DNA from: Eubacteriales bacterium
Lineage (GTDB): Bacteria; Bacillota; Clostridia; Peptostreptococcales; Anaerovoracaceae
Direction: 5' to 3'
NCBI GenBank assembly: GCA_028680875.1
Contig: JAQUJQ010000002.1
Location: forward strand, 1-38,348
Length of the DNA stretch: 38,348 bases
Numbering within the stretch: position 1 is the stretch's first letter; every line of letters starts with the position of its first letter. The position numbers and the translations under genes were made by a program. Below are positions 23,353 to 30,861 of the stretch, piece by piece. The notes under the pieces were generated by a model. That model did no database searches and had not been told where the DNA came from. It saw nothing but the letters and a program-made list of their open reading frames with translations.

Positions 23353-24642
23353 TTAACCATTATACCGTCTCTCTTCCGGATTTTCAAATCTTTTTTGTAA
23401 CTGTTCCAGTTTATCACTGAAGCAGGGGCACCTCTCCCCGGTATCTAACATACCGGTATCCTTGCAAATAGAACAGGTATAAATAGTGTCCATATAATTC
23501 AGTGGGAAATTATTGTCAGTGAGTAAGTAGGCTTTTTCATGACTTAACCTTTCTGATTTTTTCTTTAGCTCTTTAATCCTGCTTTTAGCCCCGAATCCAC
23601 TGGCCAGCATAATCTTTGATATCTCCATACCAATTTCCCTCATTTCATTTTCGATTTCCTGCACCCTGGGCACTGTTTTATAAACCTGAATGCGACGGGC
23701 TTCAGCCTCTGCCACGTTTTTATTCCTCTCCTCTTCATAGGATCTCATAACCATGCCTATGGGATGTCCCGACGGAGCTTTATCTGAGGTTGTCCCCTTT
23801 CCCTCGTTACTCCATGACTTTAATATGGTATTGATGTAGTTGATGTTGGGGTTGGAAATCCCGCTGGTTTTTTTACAAGCCTGAAGGACTCTTCCAATAT
23901 CAAAATTCATGTCGTCAAACCAGGTATCCATGATTCGTTTTTCTTCTTCTGTCGGGTTTCTTGAAAAGCCCAATGCCTTTAGAACCCGTTTATATAGATA
24001 GTAACGATTGTCCGTTTGCTGAAGATGCTCTTCGATTTGGTCTATAGTCCGAAGTCCTCTCCCTGCCCATTCTTTCACGACGGCAGCTACGTAATTGTGT
24101 CTGCTGTTGTTGCGTTTGTTAACACAGTAATCATAGGCATAAATTACGATTTCAGCAGGAATATCATAGTCCTGAATCCAATCCAATATCGCTGCGGGTT
24201 CATTTCCCTCAAATAACCTCCCTGTTATTTGTTCGATTCTGCTGTATATCTTCTTTAGTTCCTGGTCATTCATAAGGCCTTCTAAAGCAGAAGGGATTTT
24301 TTCTTTTTTACCCTTATCATTTTTACCGTAGATTTGTTCCTTTAGGTTGATGAATTTTACATTATAATTGAAACGATTTTCCGGATCCGGATACTCCTTT
24401 TCAATAACCCCTTTACTTTCCCAATAGGTCCAGGCCTTAAGTACATCCTCATCAGCCAAAGAAAGTTGTTTGGCAATAGATTCATGATCCATAGGCATAG
24501 ATATTTCCCCATACATTAAAGCAATCAAATATACCTTAACATAATCACCCGGGGCATCAATCATATACTCATTGATAAATACATTTTCCACTGATGTATC
24601 AAACAGATAATAATTTTGTACCTTTTCTCGTATAAATTTCAT
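23353..24642 (-). CDS. DnaD-domain replication protein fused to DnaC/DnaI-type zinc region, no AAA+ domain
   Basis: A 429-aa primosome-type protein. A winged-helix-like N-terminus (1-110) is followed by two DnaD-like helical domains (about 130-200 and 212-280) with the YYLYKRVLKALG start and the INYINTILKSW end. Residues 300-429 match the N-terminal part of clostridial DnaC/DnaI helicase loaders: a Glu/Arg-rich coiled coil, then CSICKDTG and CPCF (Cys390, 393, 405, 407). The ATPase half with Walker motifs is absent and the next gene starts 47 bases later. DnaD/DnaI-type proteins place the replicative helicase at the origin. The adjacent dnaB supports this role. Start ATG overlaps the DUF1858 stop (TAATG). 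Confidence 0.87.
   Translation of the reverse strand: MKFIREKVQNYYLFDTSVENVFINEYMIDAPGDYVKVYLIALMYGEISMPMDHESIAKQLSLADEDVLKAWTYWESKGVIEKEYPDPENRFNYNVKFINLKEQIYGKNDKGKKEKIPSALEGLMNDQELKKIYSRIEQITGRLFEGNEPAAILDWIQDYDIPAEIVIYAYDYCVNKRNNSRHNYVAAVVKEWAGRGLRTIDQIEEHLQQTDNRYYLYKRVLKALGFSRNPTEEEKRIMDTWFDDMNFDIGRVLQACKKTSGISNPNINYINTILKSWSNEGKGTTSDKAPSGHPIGMVMRSYEEERNKNVAEAEARRIQVYKTVPRVQEIENEMREIGMEISKIMLASGFGAKSRIKELKKKSERLSHEKAYLLTDNNFPLNYMDTIYTCSICKDTGMLDTGERCPCFSDKLEQLQKRFENPEERRYNG
23359..23387 (-). promoter_or_regulatory. Sigma-A promoter for M23-walR-walK, inside the dnaD-like gene
   Basis: The minus strand reads TTGAAA (23387-23382), a 17-base spacer, then TATAAT (23364-23359). It overlaps the last dozen codons of the dnaD-like gene and lies about 55 bases ahead of the M23 start codon, with an expected transcript start near 23352. 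Confidence 0.8.
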
Positions 24643-24842
24643 TATTTACCTTCTTTTAAAGAAGAATTTAAATCCTCAATAAGTGCGAATAAGTTAGTAT
24701 TGTGTCCTTTAGCCGCTTCCTCAAGAGTTTCTTTTTCGGCTCCCGGACAACCATGGCAGTTCAAACCATGATTAATAAGAATCCGACTCAAACTATCATC
24801 CATATCCAGGACTTCACTGATTCGCATTTCCTTGGTAATCAT
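24642..24842 (-). CDS. DUF1858 domain protein
   Basis: A 66-aa protein made of one DUF1858 domain. It has ITKEMRISEVLDMD at the start and HGLNCHGCPGAEKETLEEAA, with the family's CxxC-containing turn. Such domains are often found alone or attached to hybrid-cluster and redox proteins, and their function is unknown. Here it is between dnaB (24-base gap) and the dnaD-like gene (one-base overlap) and must be translated with them. Its two cysteines could be redox or metal sensing; that is inference. Confidence 0.8.
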   Translation of the reverse strand: MITKEMRISEVLDMDDSLSRILINHGLNCHGCPGAEKETLEEAAKGHNTNLFALIEDLNSSLKEGK

Positions 24843-24866
24843 AATATCCCTCCATTTAATAAACCT

Positions 24867-26207
24867 TTAATAACCCTTATCTGAAAGACGGCTGATATCA
24901 ACGAATCGGGTGTATTTCCCTAACCAGGTCAATTCAATCATTCCGGTAGGACCGTTCCGCTGTTTTGATATATTGACCTCACAAATATTGGGTTTATCAG
25001 TATCCATATTATAATATTCATCACGATACAGAAACATAACCATATCTGCATCCTGTTCAATGGCCCCGGATTCCCGTAAATCTGAAAGAATTGGCCTATG
25101 ATCGGATCTTTGCTCCGGAGCACGGGATAACTGAGATAAAACCAGAACAGGGCAATCAATTTCTCTGGCCAGTTGTTTTAAAAACCGAGAAATTGCAGTG
25201 ATCTCCTGCTGCCTGCTTTCTGCCCTTCCCTCATAGGACATCAGTTGAAGATAGTCTATCACAATGAGATCCAATCCTTTTTCTGCCTTAAGCCGGCGGC
25301 TTTTATTTTTTATTTCTAAAACCGTGATACCCGGTGTATCGTCTATGTAGATTTCTGCTTTTGAAAGCTTATCAATTGCTTCATATAATTGGTCCCAATC
25401 GTTCTGATCCAATTTTCCGGTTTTCAACTTCTGCATATCCACCCGGGACTCCATAGAAAGTAGTCGTTGCCCTAATTGCTCTCTTGACATTTCCAGGCTG
25501 AAAATCAATACCTTCGCATTTACTCGAAGAGAAGCCTGCTGGGCTATGTTAAGAGCGAAAGCAGTCTTTCCCATGCTGGGTCTTGCGGCTAATACGATTA
25601 AATCAGATCTTTGAAGGCCGGAAGTTTTCGCATCCAGATCCAAAAACCCGGAAGTAATCCCGGTGAGTCCATCAGGAAGTTTGGATACTTCGTCAATTCT
25701 CTTTAAATTACTATACAATACATCTTTGATCGGTTCAAAATCTTTTTTCTGTCTTGTTTGAGCGATTTCAAAAATAGATTGTTCTGCATAATCCAAAACC
25801 GTTTCCGGCTCGGTCTTTTCCTGATATGCTTTTTCCATAATTTCAGAGGATGAACGGATCAATTGCCTGAGTACCGCTTTTTCACCGATAATTTTTGCAT
25901 ATTGAGCCGCATTTAAGGTGGAAGGAACCATGGTGGACAAAAGAGCGATATAGGCTCGCCCACCCACCATTTCCAAGGTATTACGCTTCTTTAACTCTTC
26001 AGAAAGTGTCAGGATATCCACGGCCTCATTTCTTTGATACAATTCTAATACCGCACTGTATATTTCCTTATGCATTTCACTATAAAAATCGTCTGCTCTT
26101 AAAATCTCCAGAACTTCTAAGAGGGCATCCTTGTCCAGGATAATGGATCCTAATACAGATTTTTCTGCATCTTCGCTATGGGGAGGGATTCGTTCTGACT
26201 GGTTCAT
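24867..26207 (-). CDS. dnaB: Replicative DNA helicase
   Basis: A 446-aa DnaB-type helicase (named dnaC in Bacillus). The N-terminal domain begins PPHSEDAEKSVLGSIILD. The RecA-like motor has AARPSMGKTAFALNIA (Walker A), LIVIDYLQLM (Walker B) and SQLSRAPEQR with DLRESGAIEQDAD (motif 4). It unwinds DNA at the fork as a hexamer. Length is normal and no intein is present. It follows rplI by 25 bases, the standard Firmicute rplI-dnaB order, and precedes DUF1858 and the dnaD-like gene. Confidence 0.96.
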   Translation of the reverse strand: MNQSERIPPHSEDAEKSVLGSIILDKDALLEVLEILRADDFYSEMHKEIYSAVLELYQRNEAVDILTLSEELKKRNTLEMVGGRAYIALLSTMVPSTLNAAQYAKIIGEKAVLRQLIRSSSEIMEKAYQEKTEPETVLDYAEQSIFEIAQTRQKKDFEPIKDVLYSNLKRIDEVSKLPDGLTGITSGFLDLDAKTSGLQRSDLIVLAARPSMGKTAFALNIAQQASLRVNAKVLIFSLEMSREQLGQRLLSMESRVDMQKLKTGKLDQNDWDQLYEAIDKLSKAEIYIDDTPGITVLEIKNKSRRLKAEKGLDLIVIDYLQLMSYEGRAESRQQEITAISRFLKQLAREIDCPVLVLSQLSRAPEQRSDHRPILSDLRESGAIEQDADMVMFLYRDEYYNMDTDKPNICEVNISKQRNGPTGMIELTWLGKYTRFVDISRLSDKGY

Positions 26208-26232
26208 ATCTATTCCTCAATGACTGTTTCTA

Positions 26233-26676
26233 TTATACCTCGACAATAACTCTGAGCTTTGCTGTGACATCTGTAAACAGTTTAACCTCTACAACATGTT
26301 CTCCTGTCTGTTTAATAGGATTCTCCAATAGGATTTTTCGCCGGTCAACCTCAATTTTATGTTGTTCCATCAATGCCTCGCTAATATCCTTGGCTGTTAT
26401 CGATCCAAATAGCCTTCCGCCTTCTCCGCCTTTTGCTATCAGTTTAACCCGTAACATAGCAATACGCTTTGCAAGAGCACTGGCAGATTCCAAACTCTCT
26501 GCTTCCTTAGCCTCATAGGCTTCTTTCTTCCGCTTCAACTCACGCAGATTGCTGTCTGTCGCCTCTTTAACCATGCCCTTGGGAATCAATAGGTTCCTTG
26601 CATAGCCGTCGCTTACATTTGCAACATGGCCTGCCTTTCCCAATCCTTTAATATCCTGTAATAAGATAACCTTCAT
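26233..26676 (-). CDS. rplI: 50S ribosomal protein L9
   Basis: A 147-aa L9. The N-terminal RNA-binding domain MKVILLQDIKGLGKAG and GYARNLLIPKGMV are diagnostic. A long connecting helix (about 41-75) and a C-terminal domain with GGEGGRLFGSITAKDI follow. L9 binds 23S rRNA near the L1 stalk and helps keep the reading frame. The gene sits between gdpP (15-base gap) and dnaB. Confidence 0.96.
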   Translation of the reverse strand: MKVILLQDIKGLGKAGHVANVSDGYARNLLIPKGMVKEATDSNLRELKRKKEAYEAKEAESLESASALAKRIAMLRVKLIAKGGEGGRLFGSITAKDISEALMEQHKIEVDRRKILLENPIKQTGEHVVEVKLFTDVTAKLRVIVEV

Positions 26677-26691
26677 ACTCGAACCTCCTGT

Positions 26692-28659
26692 TTATTCTAT
26701 TTCTCGAATTAATTCCCGTATTTCCTCTAGTGTTTCCTCTACCGATTTATCCGATTGAGCCCCGGCTGTAGCCAAATGTCCGCCCCCTCCCAGCTTTTCC
26801 ATGATGGTCTGGACGTTAACCTCTCCAAGTGATCGGGCACTGATTACAGTAATACCGTCTTCATTGCTTCCCACAACGAAACTGGCTCGTATATCCTGAA
26901 TATTCAATAGTTCGTCTGCTGCCTGGGAAGTGATAATATGAACATTGGGATGATGTCCTTCACAGGAAGAAAGTGCAAATCCTCCGGAAAGAATTTCTGC
27001 ATCCGCTATGATTTCCGCTTTCAACTTAAAAGAATCCATATCTGTTTGGAAGTATTGCCGAACACTGGCGGTATCTGCTCCGTTCCTTCTTAGCCAGGAT
27101 GCAGCTTCAAAGGTACGTACCCCGGTCTTAATGGAAAAGCTCTTGGTATCTACTGTAATCCCGGCTAAAAGTGCTTCTGCCTCCAGTTTCTCCACCATTT
27201 TTTTCCCATCCCCAATATATTGAAGGATCTCTGTAATTAATTCAGATGCCGAGGATGCATAAGCCTCCATATAAGTTAATGTTGCATTCTCTATGCTATC
27301 CTCCGATTTTCTATGATGATCAATTACAACAATTTTATCAGTCATAGATAAAAGTTCCGGACACTCCAACAGGTTAGGCCGGTGGGTATCCACAACCACT
27401 AAAAGAGTATCTTTATCTACCAGATTCTTGGCTTCCTCGCCGGAAACAAAATGATACTGTCCTGTCTCTTTAGCCTTTTTGTATATCTTCATTAAAGAGC
27501 TGCCATAGGTATTGATGAGAATTGCTCCTTCTTTGTTTCGATTCTTTACAATACGACTGATGCCTAAAGATGATCCGAAGGAGTCCATATCCGGATTCCT
27601 GTGCCCCATAATAAGCACCTTGCCGGACTGATCAATCAACTGCCGCAGGGCATGGGCCATAATCCTGGATTTACCTTTATTTCTTTTTTCTACAGTTTGC
27701 AGCTTGCCACCATAATATTCAATTTTATTTTTACGCTTAACAACAGCTTGATCCCCTCCCCTGCCCAGGGCAAGATCTAATGCCGCACCTGCAAATTCCT
27801 CCAGCTCCACAAGATTCTTGCCTCCTACGCCAATACCGATGGAAAGAGAAGGAGGAAAATCTCCATCCGTCTCAATCCCGCGAACATCATCAAGAATACT
27901 GAATTTACCTACCTCCAGCTTTTCAAAATACTTATGTTCAAAAGCTATAAAATAACGGCCGCTCTTATATCTGATTACTGTTGCAGACATTCTGGCTGCC
28001 CATTGACGGATTTCAGTTTCTATCTGAGAAGCTATGACAGATTTGCGTTCGTCTGGCGTGGCAGCGATGAGTTCGTCGTAATTGTCAACGTCTACATAAG
28101 CGTAACATAATTTTTCATCTTTATATAAATCTTTTAAAGTCTCCAGATTGGTCACATCCATCCAATATAGCATTAGAGCCCCTTCTTTTCCCTCATTGGC
28201 AAAGGAACTCATAACCCGATATGTTTTATCCTTTCGATTGACCAGTATATGCTTTTCTCCTGAAACCCCCTGGATCAGGTCTACGTATTTCAATCCTGAC
28301 AGTTGATATATATTGGAGTCCAGCATTTCAACTTCTTCGTACAACTCTGGGAATTTTTGGTTAAACCAGGTTACAATCCCCTGAGAATTAATAACACAAA
28401 GGGGTAAAGAATTATAATAGACAAAGCGACATAGAATATCTTCCATTTCGCTGGTCATCGTCTTGGCATACTCCTCCCAAAGGTTGATTCGTTTTCGTGA
28501 CATTTGATAGAAGTATAGGAGTAGTCCTCCTGTAATTAAAATTGCGGTCATACCTGCATAAACATTGTAATATAAAAGCCCCAAAGCAAATACAAGCAAA
28601 GCAATAATCCCTATTCTTAGATAAGGAACAACAAAGCTCTTTAATATTTTATTTCCCAT
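26692..28659 (-). CDS. gdpP: Cyclic-di-AMP phosphodiesterase GdpP
   Basis: A 655-aa GdpP/YybT protein. Two membrane helices (about 10-50) precede a PAS domain and a degenerate GGDEF domain (ALGRGGDQAVVK near its end). The DHH domain has MGHRNPDMDSFGSS and VVVIDHHR as metal-binding motifs, and DHHA1 ends with KLGGGGHLATAGAQ. It cleaves c-di-AMP to pApA and so affects potassium and wall homeostasis. Catalytic Asp/His residues are all present. It has its own extended -10 promoter after the rpsR terminator, a GAGGAG site, and continues into rplI. Confidence 0.95.
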   Translation of the reverse strand: MGNKILKSFVVPYLRIGIIALLVFALGLLYYNVYAGMTAILITGGLLLYFYQMSRKRINLWEEYAKTMTSEMEDILCRFVYYNSLPLCVINSQGIVTWFNQKFPELYEEVEMLDSNIYQLSGLKYVDLIQGVSGEKHILVNRKDKTYRVMSSFANEGKEGALMLYWMDVTNLETLKDLYKDEKLCYAYVDVDNYDELIAATPDERKSVIASQIETEIRQWAARMSATVIRYKSGRYFIAFEHKYFEKLEVGKFSILDDVRGIETDGDFPPSLSIGIGVGGKNLVELEEFAGAALDLALGRGGDQAVVKRKNKIEYYGGKLQTVEKRNKGKSRIMAHALRQLIDQSGKVLIMGHRNPDMDSFGSSLGISRIVKNRNKEGAILINTYGSSLMKIYKKAKETGQYHFVSGEEAKNLVDKDTLLVVVDTHRPNLLECPELLSMTDKIVVIDHHRKSEDSIENATLTYMEAYASSASELITEILQYIGDGKKMVEKLEAEALLAGITVDTKSFSIKTGVRTFEAASWLRRNGADTASVRQYFQTDMDSFKLKAEIIADAEILSGGFALSSCEGHHPNVHIITSQAADELLNIQDIRASFVVGSNEDGITVISARSLGEVNVQTIMEKLGGGGHLATAGAQSDKSVEETLEEIRELIREIE

Positions 28660-28728
28660 ATTAAACTCCTCACAGCCTCTTGTGCAGATCTGTCAGATTA
28701 CTTTTTTTTCATACCGGTTGGAATTTTA

Positions 28729-28737
28729 ATTATACCA
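28729..28737 (-). promoter_or_regulatory. Extended -10 promoter for gdpP-rplI-dnaB
   Basis: The minus strand reads TGGTATAAT: a perfect -10 with the TGn extension, about 70 bases before the gdpP start. The -35 region (TTCTTT at 17 bases) is weak. Confidence 0.6.
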
Positions 28738-28787
28738 TAAATGGATTTATAAAGAAGGCGTTTTTTACAATTTACAGAAAATATGAA

Positions 28788-28819
28788 AAGGGGACGTCGT
28801 CTCTAACCGTCGTCCCCTT
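28788..28819 (-). terminator. Intrinsic terminator after rpsR
   Basis: The minus strand forms a 12-position stem, AAGGGGACGACG with CGACGTCCCCTT, with one A-A mismatch and an eight-base loop. TTTTCATATTTT follows. It begins 12 bases after the rpsR stop and separates rpsF-ssb-rpsR from gdpP. Confidence 0.85.
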
Positions 28820-28830
28820 GGTTTTATTTG

Positions 28831-29061
28831 TTAATCTGCTGTATAAGGCAGAAGTGCAACGATTCTCGCCCGTTTAACGGCTTTTGTCACTTCTCTTTGA
28901 TGAATGGCACAGTTCCCTGTGATTCGTTTAGGCAGAATTTTACCTCTATCCGTTATATACTTTCTTAGTTTGTCAACATCTTTATAGTCGATGGTTTCTG
29001 TCTTATCCGCACAAAACTGGCATACTTTTTTTCTTCTCATGCCACGCCTTTTTTCCATCAT
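28831..29061 (-). CDS. rpsR: 30S ribosomal protein S18
   Basis: A 76-aa S18. VCQFCADKTETIDYKDVDKL and RGKILPKRITGNCAIHQRE are the conserved rRNA-binding parts. Cysteines in CQFC and NCAIH suggest the zinc-binding form. S18 assembles with S6 on the 30S platform. Last gene of the rpsF-ssb-rpsR operon; AAAGGAG lies ahead of two adjacent ATG codons, and either could be used. Confidence 0.95.
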   Translation of the reverse strand: MMEKRRGMRRKKVCQFCADKTETIDYKDVDKLRKYITDRGKILPKRITGNCAIHQREVTKAVKRARIVALLPYTAD

Positions 29062-29078
29062 GGTTATATTCTCCTTTT

Positions 29079-29489
29079 CTAGAATGGGATATCATCGTCG
29101 TCATCCAATGCTTGGAATCCTTCCGGTATCCCTATAGGTTCCTTAGAAGATTGATTCTCTGATTGGGTGTCGCGTTTGTCGCCCCAATCTAAGAACTTAA
29201 CTCTATCCGCATAGACTTCCGTTGTATAGCGGGTTTCTCCACTCTGTGTTTTATAACTCCCGGTCTGTATCCTTCCCTGTATACCGACTAAACGACCTTT
29301 AGCCAAATATTTATTGCAAAGCTCCGCCGTTTTACCAAAGGTGACAATACGAATAAAATCTGCTGTCTTTTCCTTTGCCATAGGCCGGTCTACAGCAAGT
29401 GTGAAATTGGCTACGGCAGTCTCACTTTGAGGAATGTATCTTAATTCCGGATCCTTTGTCAATCTGCCGATAAGTACTACAATATTCAT
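29079..29489 (-). CDS. ssb: Single-stranded DNA-binding protein
   Basis: A 136-aa SSB. The OB fold begins MNIVVLIGRLTKDPELRY and includes FTLAVDR and RIVTFGKTAE. A short low-complexity linker leads to the acidic tip DDDDDIPF, which docks partner proteins. It coats single-stranded DNA in replication and repair. It lies in the usual rpsF-ssb-rpsR operon with 17- and 49-base gaps. Confidence 0.96.
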   Translation of the reverse strand: MNIVVLIGRLTKDPELRYIPQSETAVANFTLAVDRPMAKEKTADFIRIVTFGKTAELCNKYLAKGRLVGIQGRIQTGSYKTQSGETRYTTEVYADRVKFLDWGDKRDTQSENQSSKEPIGIPEGFQALDDDDDIPF

Positions 29490-29538
29490 AATTACAACTC
29501 CTCACTTGAATGGTTACCGTACTTGTATGTTTACCGCT

Positions 29539-29826
29539 TTACTTTTCATCTTTATTGATAATGATATGTCTGATAATGCTATCAGAAATTTTAAGTTTTC
29601 GATCCAACTCCTTCGGTAGTTGAGGTTTCCCAACAAACTGAATGACTACATAATAGCCTTCTTTTTTCTTCAGAATAGGATACGCCAGTTTCCTCATTCC
29701 CCAAACATCTACTTTACCGACTTCTCCGTCAATTGCGATGATCTCTTTAACCATCTCTATGGCAGCTTCTTTTTTATCGTCTTCTAAAGCAGCTTCAATG
29801 ATGAACATGACTTCATAATTGTTCAT
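29539..29826 (-). CDS. rpsF: 30S ribosomal protein S6
   Basis: A 95-aa S6. MNNYEVMFIIEAALEDD opens the fold, GMRKLAYPILKKKEGYYVV is conserved, and the C-terminal SDSIIRHIIINKDE is typical. An open frame extends 24 codons upstream through the leader. The ATG at 29826 is chosen because GAGGAGGTG lies just ahead and the protein then starts where S6 normally does. The upstream leader carries a candidate S6:S18 autoregulatory hairpin. Confidence 0.95.
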   Translation of the reverse strand: MNNYEVMFIIEAALEDDKKEAAIEMVKEIIAIDGEVGKVDVWGMRKLAYPILKKKEGYYVVIQFVGKPQLPKELDRKLKISDSIIRHIIINKDEK

Positions 29827-29853
29827 TTTTTTCACCTCCTCATGGACTAAATG

Positions 29854-29889
29854 GCCTTGTTGTTCGGGCTTATGCCTCTCAAGCAAGGC
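29854..29889 (-). ncRNA. Candidate S6:S18 ribosomal leader RNA
   Basis: The minus strand pairs GCCTT with AAGGC as an outer stem and GCTT with AAGC as an inner stem. A 3'-side bulge, CCGAACAAC, separates them. A bulge with CCG resembling the S6-S18 site of 16S helix 22 is the feature of the known S6:S18 leaders, through which the protein pair represses its own operon. The element ends about 28 bases ahead of the rpsF start. Confidence 0.6.
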
Positions 29890-29933
29890 AAGGAGCATAG
29901 TTCGCTTTTATTAGCAAATTTCAATGCTTATCT

Positions 29934-29961
29934 AGTATATCACAGGTTTATTGTTTTGCAA
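29934..29961 (-). promoter_or_regulatory. Sigma-A promoter of rpsF-ssb-rpsR
   Basis: TTGCAA (29961-29956), a 16-base spacer and TATACT (29939-29934), with TG one base before the -10. The transcript would start near 29927, giving a leader of about 100 bases. Confidence 0.75.
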
Positions 29962-29976
29962 GAAATATTTTTGCCA

Positions 29977-30720
29977 TCAATTATTTTGAACCGGAATGAA
30001 TTCGGTAAGCCCTTCCCTAATAATTGCTTCCACATGTTCCGCCAATTCTCCGCTTTCTTTTTTAGAAAGATTTTTTGTTGAAATAGAAGGATGGATTTTA
30101 AAATCTACCTCTGTAGGGCAAACATAGCCCTTTTCTTCAAATGCTTTATAGGTACCGTTTAAAGTTATGGGAATCACCGGTACCCCGGCTTTTGTAGCTA
30201 ATCGAAGACTTCCTTTTTTGAACTCGCCCATTTGTGAACCTTTACTTCTTGTTCCTTCAGGAAAGATGGTGAAGGAAAAGCCACGTTTAAGCAATTCCGT
30301 TCCCTCTTCAAAAGCTCGAAGGGAAGCCCTGGCATCATCCCTTTCAATAAAAATACTACGTACATCGTAAATCCATGAGCCAAAGGCAGGGAGTTTTTCT
30401 AAATCATTTTTAGCAATAAAACCAAATTGCTTATGTGGAATAGCAGCAAAAAATACAGGAATATCCCAATAGCTCTGATGATTGGATACGAAGACGACCG
30501 GTCCATCCGGAATATTTTCTAAGCCACTGACCGAAAGGCGAATTCCCGCTTTTTCACAAAGAGATTTCCCCCAGATATCTTCAGCAATTCTGATCTCAGT
30601 CTGCTCTGCTTGGTCATTTTCTAACGATCGAAACTGATGAATTCGTTTTTTATTTTCTCGAATATGGAAAAGGAATCTATAAAACCAGAGGAAAAAGGTT
30701 ATGTTTTTGATCAATATCAT
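29977..30720 (-). CDS. plsC: 1-acyl-sn-glycerol-3-phosphate acyltransferase
   Basis: A 247-aa membrane-associated acyltransferase. NHQSYWD is the catalytic NHxxxxD motif, FPEGTRSK the phosphate-binding motif, and VPVIPITLNGT the fourth conserved block. A hydrophobic N-terminus anchors it. It acylates lysophosphatidic acid at position 2 to make phosphatidic acid. It has its own near-consensus promoter and a GGGAGG site, and it ends just ahead of the rpsF promoter. Confidence 0.92.
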   Translation of the reverse strand: MILIKNITFFLWFYRFLFHIRENKKRIHQFRSLENDQAEQTEIRIAEDIWGKSLCEKAGIRLSVSGLENIPDGPVVFVSNHQSYWDIPVFFAAIPHKQFGFIAKNDLEKLPAFGSWIYDVRSIFIERDDARASLRAFEEGTELLKRGFSFTIFPEGTRSKGSQMGEFKKGSLRLATKAGVPVIPITLNGTYKAFEEKGYVCPTEVDFKIHPSISTKNLSKKESGELAEHVEAIIREGLTEFIPVQNN

Positions 30721-30749
30721 TGCTGCCTCCCGGGTAAAATATATATGAA

Positions 30750-30778
30750 ATTATAGCATAATGACACTTGCGATTCAA
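30750..30778 (-). promoter_or_regulatory. Sigma-A promoter of plsC
   Basis: TTGAAT (30778-30773), a 17-base spacer and TATAAT (30755-30750), with TG one base before the -10. Near consensus. It overlaps the plus-strand promoter of the next unit. Confidence 0.8.
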
Positions 30779-30796
30779 CTTCTACTATTATAGTAT
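30768..30796 (+). promoter_or_regulatory. Promoter of the sugar-nucleotide cluster
   Basis: TTGCGA (30768-30773), a 17-base spacer and TAGTAT (30791-30796), about 66 bases before the ATG at 30862. Moderate match. Confidence 0.5.
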
Positions 30797-30861
30797 AGTT
30801 TGTAGAGGCAACTCTCATTTAAATAAAGAAAGTATCAACAAGAAAAGGATAGGAGAAAAAA

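Noticed and set aside
22965..23420. 151-codon plus-strand open frame opposite the M23 peptidase gene
   Set aside because: Shadow of the coding strand, with no start signal and no recognisable domain.
29827..29898. Longer N-terminus for rpsF
   Set aside because: It would translate the leader hairpin; the downstream ATG has a strong ribosome binding site and gives a normal S6.
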